From JAWXBG01 sp034439875 (GTDB taxonomy: Bacteria > Bacteroidota > Bacteroidia > Flavobacteriales_D > Sanyastnellaceae), in NCBI GenBank assembly GCA_034439875.1, contig JAWXBG010000185.1, positions 1-13,007 on the forward strand: 13,007 bases of DNA. The letters are read 5' to 3'. Below the pieces are notes generated by a model. That model was not told where the DNA came from, ran no database searches, and saw nothing but the letters and a program-made list of their open reading frames with translations. The translations under genes and the position numbers were made by a program. Positions 6,401 through 12,753 of this stretch are shown one piece after another. Each line of letters begins with the position of its first letter. Within the stretch, counting starts at the first letter, position 1.

Positions 6401-9240
6401 TCACAGATGTGGATGCCTGTCATGTGTGTGTTTATCCTGTTTTTAATTGTAATCAGGGCAGCACTTTAGTATCATATACTTATGGTGACGGTACAGTGGG
6501 AACGGCTCCTTGCCATGATTATGCTACAAGTGGCACTTACACAGTATGCGTAACTACTTGTTGCATCAACCCAGATGGTACAGTAGGTCAATGCAATACT
6601 CTTTGTACTGTAGTAACTGTAAACTGTTGTCAGGTTCCATCGTTTGTAAACTTTGATGTTTTCACATTTGAGAACTGCGAAATGGGATTCTGTATCAATC
6701 CAACGGTTGATCCAAATGTTTTCTGTGCTACCTGGAGTTTTGGGGATGGAACAGTTGAGAATTATCCTACAGATATTTGTCCAACTCATGTGTACAACTG
6801 CAGCGGAGTTTACAACGTTTGTGTTACTATCTACTGTTGCAACGACCCATCACAGGCAGTTTCAACATGCCGCGATATTCAAGTTGATTGTTGTAAACTT
6901 CCATCTTCTGTGTTTGTAGATGCTTCAGTAAACGGATGCACAGTTACAGCCACATGGGGATCTACAGACGATTACTGTCCTCCACTTTGCTTTGAGTGGA
7001 TATTGGAAGATGGTACTGTAATTCCGGGAGTTGACATTCTTACTTATACATTCGATGATTGTGCTCCATTGCACACAATTTGTTTGCGCGTATTCTGCTG
7101 CAACAATCCTAATGTCGTAATCGAGAAATGTGTGACACTCGAAATGAATTGCTGCACTTTACCTTTCGAATGGTTCTATACTACCGACCAGTGCACAGCT
7201 TGCTTCGCTCCGATATTCGAAGGACCTTGTCCTACTGATTGTATCACTTGGGACTTTGGCGATGGAACTACTGGTACTGGTTTAAATCCTTGTCATACGT
7301 ACCCGGCAAACGGAGTTTACATTGTATGTATGACTGCTTGCTGCTGCAGCAATTTGGATGCCACCGGCAACCCAATAGATCCTACACAGTGCACTACAAT
7401 TTGTAAAGAGGTAGTGATCTCCGATTGTGGATGCAGCCCTGTAGGTCCATTCGATTTCAATTGGATTACATCCACCGATAATTGTGGACAGTTCGGCTTC
7501 TGCCCGCTACTCACATTTGCTCCTGCTGGATATTGTGCTACTTGGAATTTCGGAGATGGAACTATTGTAGATACTGCTTTGGAATTCTGTCCAGTACATA
7601 CCTACGAGTGTGCAGGCGTTTACACAGTATGTCTTACAATTTACTGTTGTACCGACCCATCTATCAGCTCTACGGTTTGTAATGAAATTACTGTTGACTG
7701 TGGTTGCAAGTTGCCATCCTCTGCTGCCATCGTTTATACTAACAACGGATGCAATTATGATTTTTCATTGGTAAGCACGGATGACTATTGTGGTGAAATT
7801 TGTGTAAACTGGGATCTCGGCGATGGAAGCTCGGCCTCAGGTTGGATGGTTTCACATAACTATACTGCCAATGGTACCTACACTGTTTGTGCTACAGTTT
7901 TCTGTTGCAACAATCCGAGTGAGATTTACACCGTTTGTATCACAATCGTTGTGAATTGCGAGTGTTGCTATCCTCAAGACTTTAGTTACTCGGCTCAGAA
8001 CTGTGGAGTGTGCGTGACGCCAATTTTCCCAACAGACTGCATGAATCCATCTACGGTGATGTTTGATTATGGAGATGGAACCGGGCTTACGTCTGATCTA
8101 TGCCATACTTATTCAGGAAGTGGCACTTACCTAGTGTGCATGTACGCTGAGTGCCCAGGCATTCCTCCTGTTGGAATTATTTGTCATGAGGTTACAGTTA
8201 ACTGCTGTTGCACTCCAAACGCAGACTTTACTTGGGAGCTCGGTCAAAACGATTGCTGTGTTATTTTCCATGACCTAACTCCTGACGGAAATATCTATGG
8301 ATGCGAGTCTTGGGTATTCGGTCTTATACAGTCTCAATTGGCCGGCGACGATGTTACATTCTGCTTTCCAGGCCCTGGTGTTTACACAATCTGTCACTAT
8401 GATTGTTGTGTGGATGCAGCAGGTAATGTTATCTACGACGAATACTGTATTGACATCACAATTGATTGTGGTCAACCATGTATTGATCCTTCTCAGATAG
8501 ATCCAACGCAGGCATGTATCGACGTATACGACCCTGTTTGTGGCTGCGATGGTATCACATACCCCAATGCTTGTTATGCTTATTATTACGGTGGGGTAAC
8601 TTCATGGACTCCGGGTCCTTGCAACAACGGATGTTGTCTGCCACAGGATTTGATTTATTCTTTGAACGACAATTGCTGCTTGAACTTTGCACCATTGTTC
8701 TTGGTGGATTGTGTGCCTACCGGCAACAGTTACATGTGGGATTTCGGCGATGGAAACTTGAGCAGCTTGGAGAACCCAACGCATTGCTTCGCTTCCAATG
8801 GAATTTATCATGTATGCCTTACAGTTACATGTCCGAGTGGAGCATCTATTGTGTTCTGTCAAGATATTACAATCAATTGCAATCCATGTCCTGTTGATTG
8901 TGATGTCCATGCCGCATTTAATCAGTCAGTGATACTGAAAACGGCATATTTCTCGGACAACAGTCACTCAGGTGCAGGCACTACCATTGTTAGCTGGTTC
9001 TGGGACTTTGGAGATGGCAACACAAGCGTTCTTCAGAATCCAACGCATACCTATACAACTACAGGAAGTAAAACTGTATGTCTTACTGTTACTGGCGTGA
9101 ATGCGGATGGTACAACATGCGTCGACACTTATTGCTACGTGGTGAAGTTGCCATGCATTGGCGATCTGAATTTCGATGGTATTGTGAACATCACAGATTT
9201 GTTGGTGATGTTAGGCGTATTTAATTCATCATGTCCATAA
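3496..9240 (+). CDS. giant secreted Cys-rich PKD-repeat protein with Kazal domain
   Basis: A secreted or surface protein of about 1,914 residues and unknown function. Residues 1-26 form a signal peptide (MRNLQMRCWL, hydrophobic core, cleavage probably after SVQA). Residues 27 to about 490 contain blade-like repeats every 50-60 residues (for example VRKLDPTLGLVWERFF near 179), suggesting a beta-propeller. Residues 497-1886 hold about 15 PKD-like modules of 80-110 residues, ten of them with a GDG core (as in ATWNFGDGT). All but the last are packed with Cys, including many Cys-Cys pairs. A Kazal-type inhibitor domain (1662-1709) sits between modules 13 and 14. Dockerin-like calcium loops occur at 886-897 and at 1890-1901, next to the C-terminus. 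No recognisable T9SS sorting domain is present. The start at 3496 is chosen for the signal peptide; ATG 3457 is possible and 3289 lies inside a terminator. The gene stands alone between two terminators. An adhesin or protective fibre is the likeliest role, by inference only. Confidence 0.88.
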   Translation: MRNLQMRCWLAIIAVFIFCCTGSVQAQFQNTVVHNKDKDHYSIVTSVLDPTHSVVAETINRGTLDVHLMEIDALGSVVFERIYQTSFKERVFHITESLNGGYILCGAQDPGDGLDHGWILEVDPSFGFVNEVLFNNVISPRHTPALHITASINDPQPGYVITGFVATGYGNPAPKEAYVRKLDPTLGLVWERFFNANSGQNQDWDMASHSVEVPQSGYFVGGSSTGNPAGGFCDQVVLALLLDYNGNVQWLNAVEDNPISSIGHASVGADAFYNAATHEIYQLANYSIIHHFGVNVWDVNTGALNGATSFEVFSSLGYANIAGFKILESHNPDNFLVAGYIRSASISDPVTGALIADGSFPIAAEFNKYSTAVVWDYLYPVPSSNYFVSSSYFDAFSQGQQSRIYHPKMALRQQAGSGYELVGPRLRAGLFETELLELDANGRNGCINTEIALIPQMLNPTFHFIGNAPGAILSTDPNLIPVGVSSSEEPCSQPSTCTPDATFNILNNGNCCYTFIGLPVSADNAFCSEWTINGVVVGSGVSAYTHCFTAPGVYTICHISCCINIDGTIITATNCQTIQVDCPGGPCIPDANFSMSDQGNCCYLFQDLTPTATNVTCQQWQIFDPFGNLIGSNAGSLYSFCFDVDGIYQICYTDCCINSDGSVSTVTSCQVLVVDCCCLPFALVADVNGCNACLTYSTQCLNEAIMVTYDYGDGTFGTDPCHTYSANGNYSACMTACCINDDGTIGQCITLCTPVIITDCAGCDFQGLITTVEEVNCVWTWTFQNLGATPLNEICVNVNGVITTADLWSQTVDFTGYCGGYGLCYEFWCCEDPTNTLAICIDYYVNCCGPCDPNPEFSVIQSDCCVSLNLFGSDPCLLTAAGATVDVNGDGVINAQDTQILINSGCCIIQWGDGTSSSASGSLTHCYNSSGVYTICYTACCIGADGQLYSETFCLTVNVQCCCLPDSLITDVDACHVCVYPVFNCNQGSTLVSYTYGDGTVGTAPCHDYATSGTYTVCVTTCCINPDGTVGQCNTLCTVVTVNCCQVPSFVNFDVFTFENCEMGFCINPTVDPNVFCATWSFGDGTVENYPTDICPTHVYNCSGVYNVCVTIYCCNDPSQAVSTCRDIQVDCCKLPSSVFVDASVNGCTVTATWGSTDDYCPPLCFEWILEDGTVIPGVDILTYTFDDCAPLHTICLRVFCCNNPNVVIEKCVTLEMNCCTLPFEWFYTTDQCTACFAPIFEGPCPTDCITWDFGDGTTGTGLNPCHTYPANGVYIVCMTACCCSNLDATGNPIDPTQCTTICKEVVISDCGCSPVGPFDFNWITSTDNCGQFGFCPLLTFAPAGYCATWNFGDGTIVDTALEFCPVHTYECAGVYTVCLTIYCCTDPSISSTVCNEITVDCGCKLPSSAAIVYTNNGCNYDFSLVSTDDYCGEICVNWDLGDGSSASGWMVSHNYTANGTYTVCATVFCCNNPSEIYTVCITIVVNCECCYPQDFSYSAQNCGVCVTPIFPTDCMNPSTVMFDYGDGTGLTSDLCHTYSGSGTYLVCMYAECPGIPPVGIICHEVTVNCCCTPNADFTWELGQNDCCVIFHDLTPDGNIYGCESWVFGLIQSQLAGDDVTFCFPGPGVYTICHYDCCVDAAGNVIYDEYCIDITIDCGQPCIDPSQIDPTQACIDVYDPVCGCDGITYPNACYAYYYGGVTSWTPGPCNNGCCLPQDLIYSLNDNCCLNFAPLFLVDCVPTGNSYMWDFGDGNLSSLENPTHCFASNGIYHVCLTVTCPSGASIVFCQDITINCNPCPVDCDVHAAFNQSVILKTAYFSDNSHSGAGTTIVSWFWDFGDGNTSVLQNPTHTYTTTGSKTVCLTVTGVNADGTTCVDTYCYVVKLPCIGDLNFDGIVNITDLLVMLGVFNSSCP
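3577..4983 (+). other. propeller-like N-terminal region of the giant protein
   Basis: Encodes about residues 28-496. A repeating pattern of 50-60 residues is visible. A strand ending in L-x-x-D-x-x-G-x-x-x-W/F begins near residues 68 (LMEIDALGSVVFE), 118 (WILEVDPSFGF), 179 (VRKLDPTLGLVWE) and 239 (ALLLDYNGNVQW). Segments such as GGYILCG, GYVITGF and GYFVGGS come between them. This resembles the blade repeats seen in many extracellular Bacteroidota proteins. A later LLELDANGRNG near 436 may be the last blade. Cysteine is rare here, in sharp contrast with what follows. Confidence 0.55.
6151..6186 (+). other. internal dockerin-like calcium-binding loop
   Basis: Encodes residues 886-897, DVNGDGVINAQD, which fit the 12-residue D-x-N-x-D-G-x-x-x-x-x-D loop of type I dockerins and EF-hands, followed by a short helix (TQILINSG). 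It is inserted within PKD module 5, ahead of its IIQWGDGT core. A calcium role is inferred from the motif. Confidence 0.6.
8479..8622 (+). other. Kazal-type serine protease inhibitor domain
   Basis: Encodes residues 1662-1709. Six cysteines and the family core DPVCGCDGITYPNAC are present, followed by GGVTSWTPGPC. This matches the Kazal pattern C...C...PVCG-x-DG-x-TY-x-N-x-C...G-x-C as found in secreted Bacteroidota proteins. Kazal domains block serine proteases by a substrate-like loop. Which protease it would act on here is unknown. Confidence 0.85.
9154..9237 (+). other. C-terminal dockerin-like half module
   Basis: Encodes residues 1887-1914. The loop DLNFDGIVNITD (1890-1901) has D, N, D and D at positions 1, 3, 5 and 12, followed by the helix LLVMLGVF and a closing Cys two residues from the end. 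A single half-dockerin at the extreme C-terminus is a tail I recall from secreted flavobacterial proteins. It may serve for sorting, calcium-stabilised capping or partner binding. Confidence 0.65.
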
Positions 9241-9293
9241 TACAAACGTTTCGGAGGTGCTTCTGAAATAGCATTTGGTGGATATAGGAGAGG

Positions 9294-9331
9294 CCCCGGA
9301 TTCAAATGTGAATCCGGGGTTTCTATTTTTT
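9294..9331 (+). terminator. intrinsic terminator after the giant gene
   Basis: A perfect 11-bp GC-rich stem (9294-9304 with 9309-9319) encloses a four-base loop AATG and is followed by a T-rich tract with one CTA interruption (9320-9331). It lies 54 bases past the stop codon at 9240. On the opposite strand the stem has no following T-run, so it serves the plus strand best, though it may also slow transcripts of the convergent methyltransferase gene. Confidence 0.88.
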
Positions 9332-9379
9332 ACAGGTTCCCTGCAGCACAAGGCTCGTCAAGTTCGTTCGAATAGAACT

Positions 9380-10000
9380 TCAAATAATGAATTTGATCAA
9401 TCGATTTTTTACTTCCAATTTTGAAAATGAAAATTCAGTTTTTATCCATTCTAATGTTTCGATCTGATAAAAGAAGACATGGGTAAAATCATTTTTGTAA
9501 TACCATTTCTCAAAATCGATTTCACAACAGTAAATATGAGTCATGGCCACGAGGGCCCCGTTTTTATTCAGAAGTGAGCGCAACAACTTAAATTCACGGT
9601 GTGGCTGATGGAAATGTTCAATCACTTCACAACAGATAATGTAGTCGTAACTTTTTGTAAGTAGTTCCGGATTCTTGTGAAAGATCGGATCATACAGTTC
9701 AAGGTGATACCCTGCTTTATTCAACATTTCGGCTAATACCGGGCCTGGGCCGGCTCCAAAATCGAGACCATGTGATGTAGAAGAATACAATTCTATTATC
9801 GCATTGACAACAGGTTCTACAAACTTTCGATAGCCTTGGTCTTCAATGTTGTTGTTATGAAGTTTGTAACGGGATTCTTCTTCCATTAACGTGGGAAGGC
9901 AATTCGGCGAACGAAATATTCCCTTGCAGTTGGAACATAGTTGGAAGTCTTTCCAATACACGGAGGTAACTGAGCTGAAGCAAAGCGGACATGAATTCAT
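9380..10000 (-). CDS. zinc-ribbon class I SAM-dependent methyltransferase
   Basis: A 206-residue cytoplasmic methyltransferase of unknown substrate. The N-terminus holds two Cys pairs (C4, C7 and C22, C25) forming a small zinc ribbon. The Rossmann-fold core follows: motif I GLDFGAGPG (78-86) binds S-adenosylmethionine, ELYDP marks the next strand, and YDYIICCEVIEHFHQP carries the post-I acidic strand of the UbiE/UbiG-like group. NGALVAMTHIY and the late DFTHVFFY complete a pattern I recognise from a conserved bacterial family. Length is normal for it. It starts 18 bases after the stop of the MDR oxidoreductase gene on the same strand, so the pair is probably one operon. Homologues are usually annotated only as class I methyltransferases; I see nothing that fixes the substrate. 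Confidence 0.85.
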   Translation of the reverse strand: MNSCPLCFSSVTSVYWKDFQLCSNCKGIFRSPNCLPTLMEEESRYKLHNNNIEDQGYRKFVEPVVNAIIELYSSTSHGLDFGAGPGPVLAEMLNKAGYHLELYDPIFHKNPELLTKSYDYIICCEVIEHFHQPHREFKLLRSLLNKNGALVAMTHIYCCEIDFEKWYYKNDFTHVFFYQIETLEWIKTEFSFSKLEVKNRLIKFII

Positions 10001-10018
10001 ACATAAAAAAGTATCGAG

Positions 10019-10996
10019 TTACCCTTCAGATTCAGAGTGAAATTCAACCAATACATTTCCTACTTTTTTGCCGGACATGACATATTCATATGCTTCACTT
10101 ATTTTCTCCGGTGAATATTTTTTGTCTATTAAAGGCTTGAATTCCCTCAATTCTATTTGATTGACAACAAATGCAAGGCTTGCTTTGATGTTCGATGGAA
10201 ATGGAAATTTGACTTTTTTCCCTTCGAGTAATGGGGTCGATATCGCAAAGAAAAGATTTTGACTCCATGGTCCTAATTCCGTTGAAATATATATTCCCTT
10301 TTCTTTCAAAAGCGGTTTACATTTCCCAAAAGTACTCTTGCCAACAGCGTCAAATACAAAATCGTATTTCTCTTCCGTTTCAAGGAAATTTTCGCGTGTG
10401 TAGTCTATCACTTTTGTCGCACCCATTGATTCAACCAGTGCAGTATGTTCTCCGCGGCAGACCGCAGAAACTGAGGCTCCAATAGAAACCACGAATTGTA
10501 AAAGAGCTGATCCAATGGCTCCGGTAGCACCAATAAGTAAAACGTTCTGCCCCTTTTTTAAAGAAATTTTATTTAAAATATTGATTGCATAATGTGCCCC
10601 TTCAATTGCCGCTGAAGCGTCTTTGAGTGGAATGCTTTGAGGGATTTTGACCAAATTACCTTTTTCTTTGATCACTAGATATTCGGCTTGTGACCTCGAA
10701 CCCATATCGTGAAATCCCAAAACGCGATCGCCTATTTGGAAACTACTTACACTAGACCCTACTTTTTCCACAGTTCCGGAAAAGTCCGTTCCAAGTATCA
10801 AATTCTTTGGTCGAAATAAACCACAAACAAGACGCATAATCAGCGGTGTTCCAGTTAAAATGGCACAATCGGTTCGGTTCACAGTGCTGTTATACACTTT
10901 TATAAGAAGTTCATTCTCACTTTGTACAGGTGTTTGCGTCTCTTGATATTTTAATACGGAAGGTGGGCCATACGTATTTCGAATTGCTGCTTTCAT
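10019..10996 (-). CDS. MDR-family NAD(P)-dependent oxidoreductase
   Basis: A 325-residue medium-chain dehydrogenase/reductase of the quinone oxidoreductase-like branch. The N-terminal GroES-like domain shows NSTVNRTDCAILTG (36-49), LGTDFSGTVEKVGS (68-81) and IGDRVLGF (88-95). The nucleotide-binding fold follows with GATGAIGSALLQF (156-168), the A/G-x-x-G-x-x-G variant that tends to prefer NADPH, and then MGATKVIDYT and YDFVFDAVGK. The Cys/His ligands for catalytic zinc and the four-Cys structural lobe are absent, so it should act as a zinc-independent reductase of quinones, enones or similar carbonyl compounds rather than a true alcohol dehydrogenase. The first gene of a probable two-gene operon with the methyltransferase; a terminator at 11050-11079 separates it from the porin-family gene upstream. 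Confidence 0.88.
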   Translation of the reverse strand: MKAAIRNTYGPPSVLKYQETQTPVQSENELLIKVYNSTVNRTDCAILTGTPLIMRLVCGLFRPKNLILGTDFSGTVEKVGSSVSSFQIGDRVLGFHDMGSRSQAEYLVIKEKGNLVKIPQSIPLKDASAAIEGAHYAINILNKISLKKGQNVLLIGATGAIGSALLQFVVSIGASVSAVCRGEHTALVESMGATKVIDYTRENFLETEEKYDFVFDAVGKSTFGKCKPLLKEKGIYISTELGPWSQNLFFAISTPLLEGKKVKFPFPSNIKASLAFVVNQIELREFKPLIDKKYSPEKISEAYEYVMSGKKVGNVLVEFHSESEG

Positions 10997-11049
10997 ACAT
11001 CTGCGAAACTAATGGTTTTGTGAACACTGTGGAGCTTTGGTTACAAAAG

Positions 11050-11079
11050 AAAAAGCCCGTCGGTGAAGACGGGCTTTTT
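11050..11079 (-). terminator. intrinsic terminator after the beta-barrel gene
   Basis: A perfect 12-bp inverted repeat (11050-11061 with 11068-11079) with a six-base loop, A-rich on the left and T-rich on the right, so it can work in both directions. On the minus strand it lies 40 bases after the stop at 11120 and runs into TTTTTCTTTTG, which ends the porin-family transcript before the MDR gene. Confidence 0.88.
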
Positions 11080-11119
11080 CGGACACATAGTTTTTGTTTT
11101 CTCAGTTCTGGACTACCTT

Positions 11120-11800
11120 TTAAAAAAGAAGTGATAGTCCAATGTAAGCCGCATGGGTGCGTACGTGTGCTTTGTCGAGCACATAGTAAGTGCCTTCCGT
11201 GTTGTTGTTGTTTTTGTCGCTAATATCTACTAGTCCGAATACACCGCGGTATCCAAGACCTAAACGCCAAGTGTGCAAAGTGTTGAGTCCAATGTCTATT
11301 CCTGCGCCGTAAGCAAACCCTAAGTCATTTTTCTTAACTGATAGCACTGCTTGCTCATTGTTTGCATCGTTAGTTCCATCTTGAGTTAAGCTGCTTCCAA
11401 CATTGAATCCGATTTGTGGACCAGCTACAACATTCAAGTTCACGACTTTCGATTTTCCAGTGTTTAGTGAAAGGAGCAATGGAATGTTTACGTACCTCAA
11501 GTTTATTTTGCGGTTTATGTTTACGTCCGAAGACTCTTGAGAGATAGAAGAGTAGATTAACTCTCCTTGAACCCCGACATGCTCTGTGAAGTTGAATCCC
11601 AGAAAGATTCCTCCCCCAAAACCTAGAGTGACGTCACTAGTGACTGTGCCATCAGTTGAGGTTTGCATATCAAAGGAACTAAAAGTTGGCATAAAGCGAA
11701 CTCCTACTTCCCCGTTTTGCGCATTTGATTGTGAGGTGCTAGCAAGAAGAAGTGCTGAGCAACATAATGAAGCGATTAATTTGTTTTGAAAAGTTCTCAT
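11120..11800 (-). CDS. outer-membrane beta-barrel (porin-family) protein
   Basis: A 226-residue protein with a signal peptide (about 1-27, ending SQSNA before QNG) and alternating short hydrophobic and polar strands typical of the 8-stranded outer-membrane beta-barrel domains common in Bacteroidota (porin-family/OMP_b-brl type). Strand-like segments include FGGGIFLGFNF, VGVQGELIYSS, LRYVNIPLLLSL, VVAGPQIGFNVG, FAYGAGIDIGL and the closing AAYIGLSLLF. The final aromatic Phe is the usual C-terminal signal for insertion by the BAM machinery. Such proteins are usually small barrels of unknown ligand, not true diffusion porins. The gene stands between the AraC-type regulator 83 bases upstream on the same strand and a terminator downstream. 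Regulation by that neighbour is possible but not shown. Confidence 0.85.
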   Translation of the reverse strand: MRTFQNKLIASLCCSALLLASTSQSNAQNGEVGVRFMPTFSSFDMQTSTDGTVTSDVTLGFGGGIFLGFNFTEHVGVQGELIYSSISQESSDVNINRKINLRYVNIPLLLSLNTGKSKVVNLNVVAGPQIGFNVGSSLTQDGTNDANNEQAVLSVKKNDLGFAYGAGIDIGLNTLHTWRLGLGYRGVFGLVDISDKNNNNTEGTYYVLDKAHVRTHAAYIGLSLLF

Positions 11801-11883
11801 TTTGGATAGTTTGTTATTGAGTACAAATGTGATGTTATGAATATCTGTGTGCGTTACAAAATTTGAAATAACACTTACATTAT

Positions 11884-12444
11884 TTACACTTTCTCCAGTG
11901 ATCTTCTTCTTTTACTCTTCAACGATTTGAAAAATGATGGGGTTAGGCCAGTAACTTTTTTAAACTGATTTGAAAGGGCCGCAACGCTGCTGTATTGAAG
12001 TTTCGCGGCTATTTCTGTGAGATTCAGTTCATCGTACAGAATGAGTTCTTTTACCCTTTCGATCTTATGCTGTATCATCAATTGCTCTATCGTGATACCT
12101 TCTGTTTCGGAGAACAGATTTGATAAATAGGTATAGTCGTAGTCGAGCTGTTCAGTTAGGTATACCGAAAAGTTTATTTTCGGTATTTCATCGGTTTGAT
12201 GAATCATTTCGATGATCACATTTTTGATTCGCTCGATGAGCATTGATTTTTTATCCTCCATTAGTTCTAGTCCGGATTTTAGAAGGGCAGATTTCAGTTG
12301 CTCTCTTTTTATTTCTGTAAGGTTGTCTGTTATATCTACTTCACCTAGATCCACCGTATTGTAAGGTATGCTAAGTCTATTTAGTTCGTCTCGGACCACC
12401 ATTTTGCACCTAAGACTTACCATGAATTTGATGTAATGTTTCAT
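11884..12444 (-). CDS. AraC-type regulator with HMA-like N-terminal region
   Basis: A 186-residue DNA-binding protein. Residues about 88-178 form an AraC/XylS helix-turn-helix domain: the first helix-turn-helix around NFSVYLTEQLDYDYTYLSNLF, the second around LNLTEIAAKLQYSSVAALSNQFKKVTG, ending in the family signature GLTPSFFK. The N-terminal part (about 1-62: MKHYIKFMVSLRCKMVV, then NTVDLGEVDI, KREQLKSALLKSG, LELMED) suggests a beta-alpha-beta-beta-alpha-beta ferredoxin-like fold resembling heavy-metal-associated domains. Only one Cys (C13) remains where HMA domains have CxxC. I recall closely similar short regulators in many Bacteroidota; their targets are unknown to me. The gene is preceded by a gene-free stretch of about 300 bases and followed by the beta-barrel gene. 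Confidence 0.85.
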   Translation of the reverse strand: MKHYIKFMVSLRCKMVVRDELNRLSIPYNTVDLGEVDITDNLTEIKREQLKSALLKSGLELMEDKKSMLIERIKNVIIEMIHQTDEIPKINFSVYLTEQLDYDYTYLSNLFSETEGITIEQLMIQHKIERVKELILYDELNLTEIAAKLQYSSVAALSNQFKKVTGLTPSFFKSLKSKRRRSLEKV

Positions 12445-12753
12445 TTGGATTGATTTATATTGTCAATGGTGAAATTGAAACAATCATATTTGATTCTGTA
12501 TAATGGGACAGGCAAGTTGATTTGAATGTGTGTATTGAAGGGGTATTGTATTCTTCTTTTTGCAAATTGTCTTTTTATAAAGCAGATAATAAACTTCACT
12601 GATGTATTATTGATTTAAACAAGGGGTCAATTTTGGAGATTTTTTGAAGGCACATTGGTAAGATTATTCTATTGGTCTATTAGATGTGCAGAAGGAATAA
12701 CACTTCTCTGAGATTCGATTGCGTTGGAATAACTTCAAAGTATTATTTCATTC
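12445..12753 (-). promoter_or_regulatory. gene-free stretch upstream of the AraC-type gene
   Basis: About 309 AT-rich bases between the cupin stop and the regulator start. It should hold the regulator's promoter and leader, and the 3' end of the cupin transcript. A direct repeat GGAATAAC occurs at 12694-12701 and 12726-12733, 32 bases apart (about three helical turns), which could be an operator but may be chance. I see no convincing TAnnTTTG box, no clear terminator hairpin and no open frame of note. Confidence 0.35.

Larger units (their letters stand above)
4984..9153 (+). repeat. array of about 15 PKD-like, mostly Cys-rich modules
   Basis: Module starts read from the translation: 4984, 5254, 5536, 5785, 6061, 6391, 6640, 6904, 7165, 7441, 7717, 7975, 8221, then the Kazal domain, then 8632 and 8902. 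A typical module has a Cys-x-x-Cys-like entry, a Y/W-x-F/Y-G-D-G-T core, a Cys-His-x-Tyr strand, then Gly-x-Tyr-x-x-Cys-x-x-x-Cys-Cys, and an exit with Cys-Cys-x-Leu-Pro. Modules carry 9-13 Cys each. Only the last (8902-9153) is a canonical low-Cys PKD domain. Module identity is mainly at protein level; synonymous codons differ between copies, so these are old duplications. Confidence 0.8.

Noticed and set aside
8514..8910. Open frames of over 100 codons on both strands overlapping the Kazal region
   Set aside because: They are out-of-frame shadows of the giant gene; their residue content follows from the Cys-rich codons of the true frame.
4984..9153. A CRISPR array or DNA-level tandem repeat, suggested by regular periodicity
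   Set aside because: The period is about 250-330 bases, repeats are conserved as protein rather than DNA, and one frame is open throughout.
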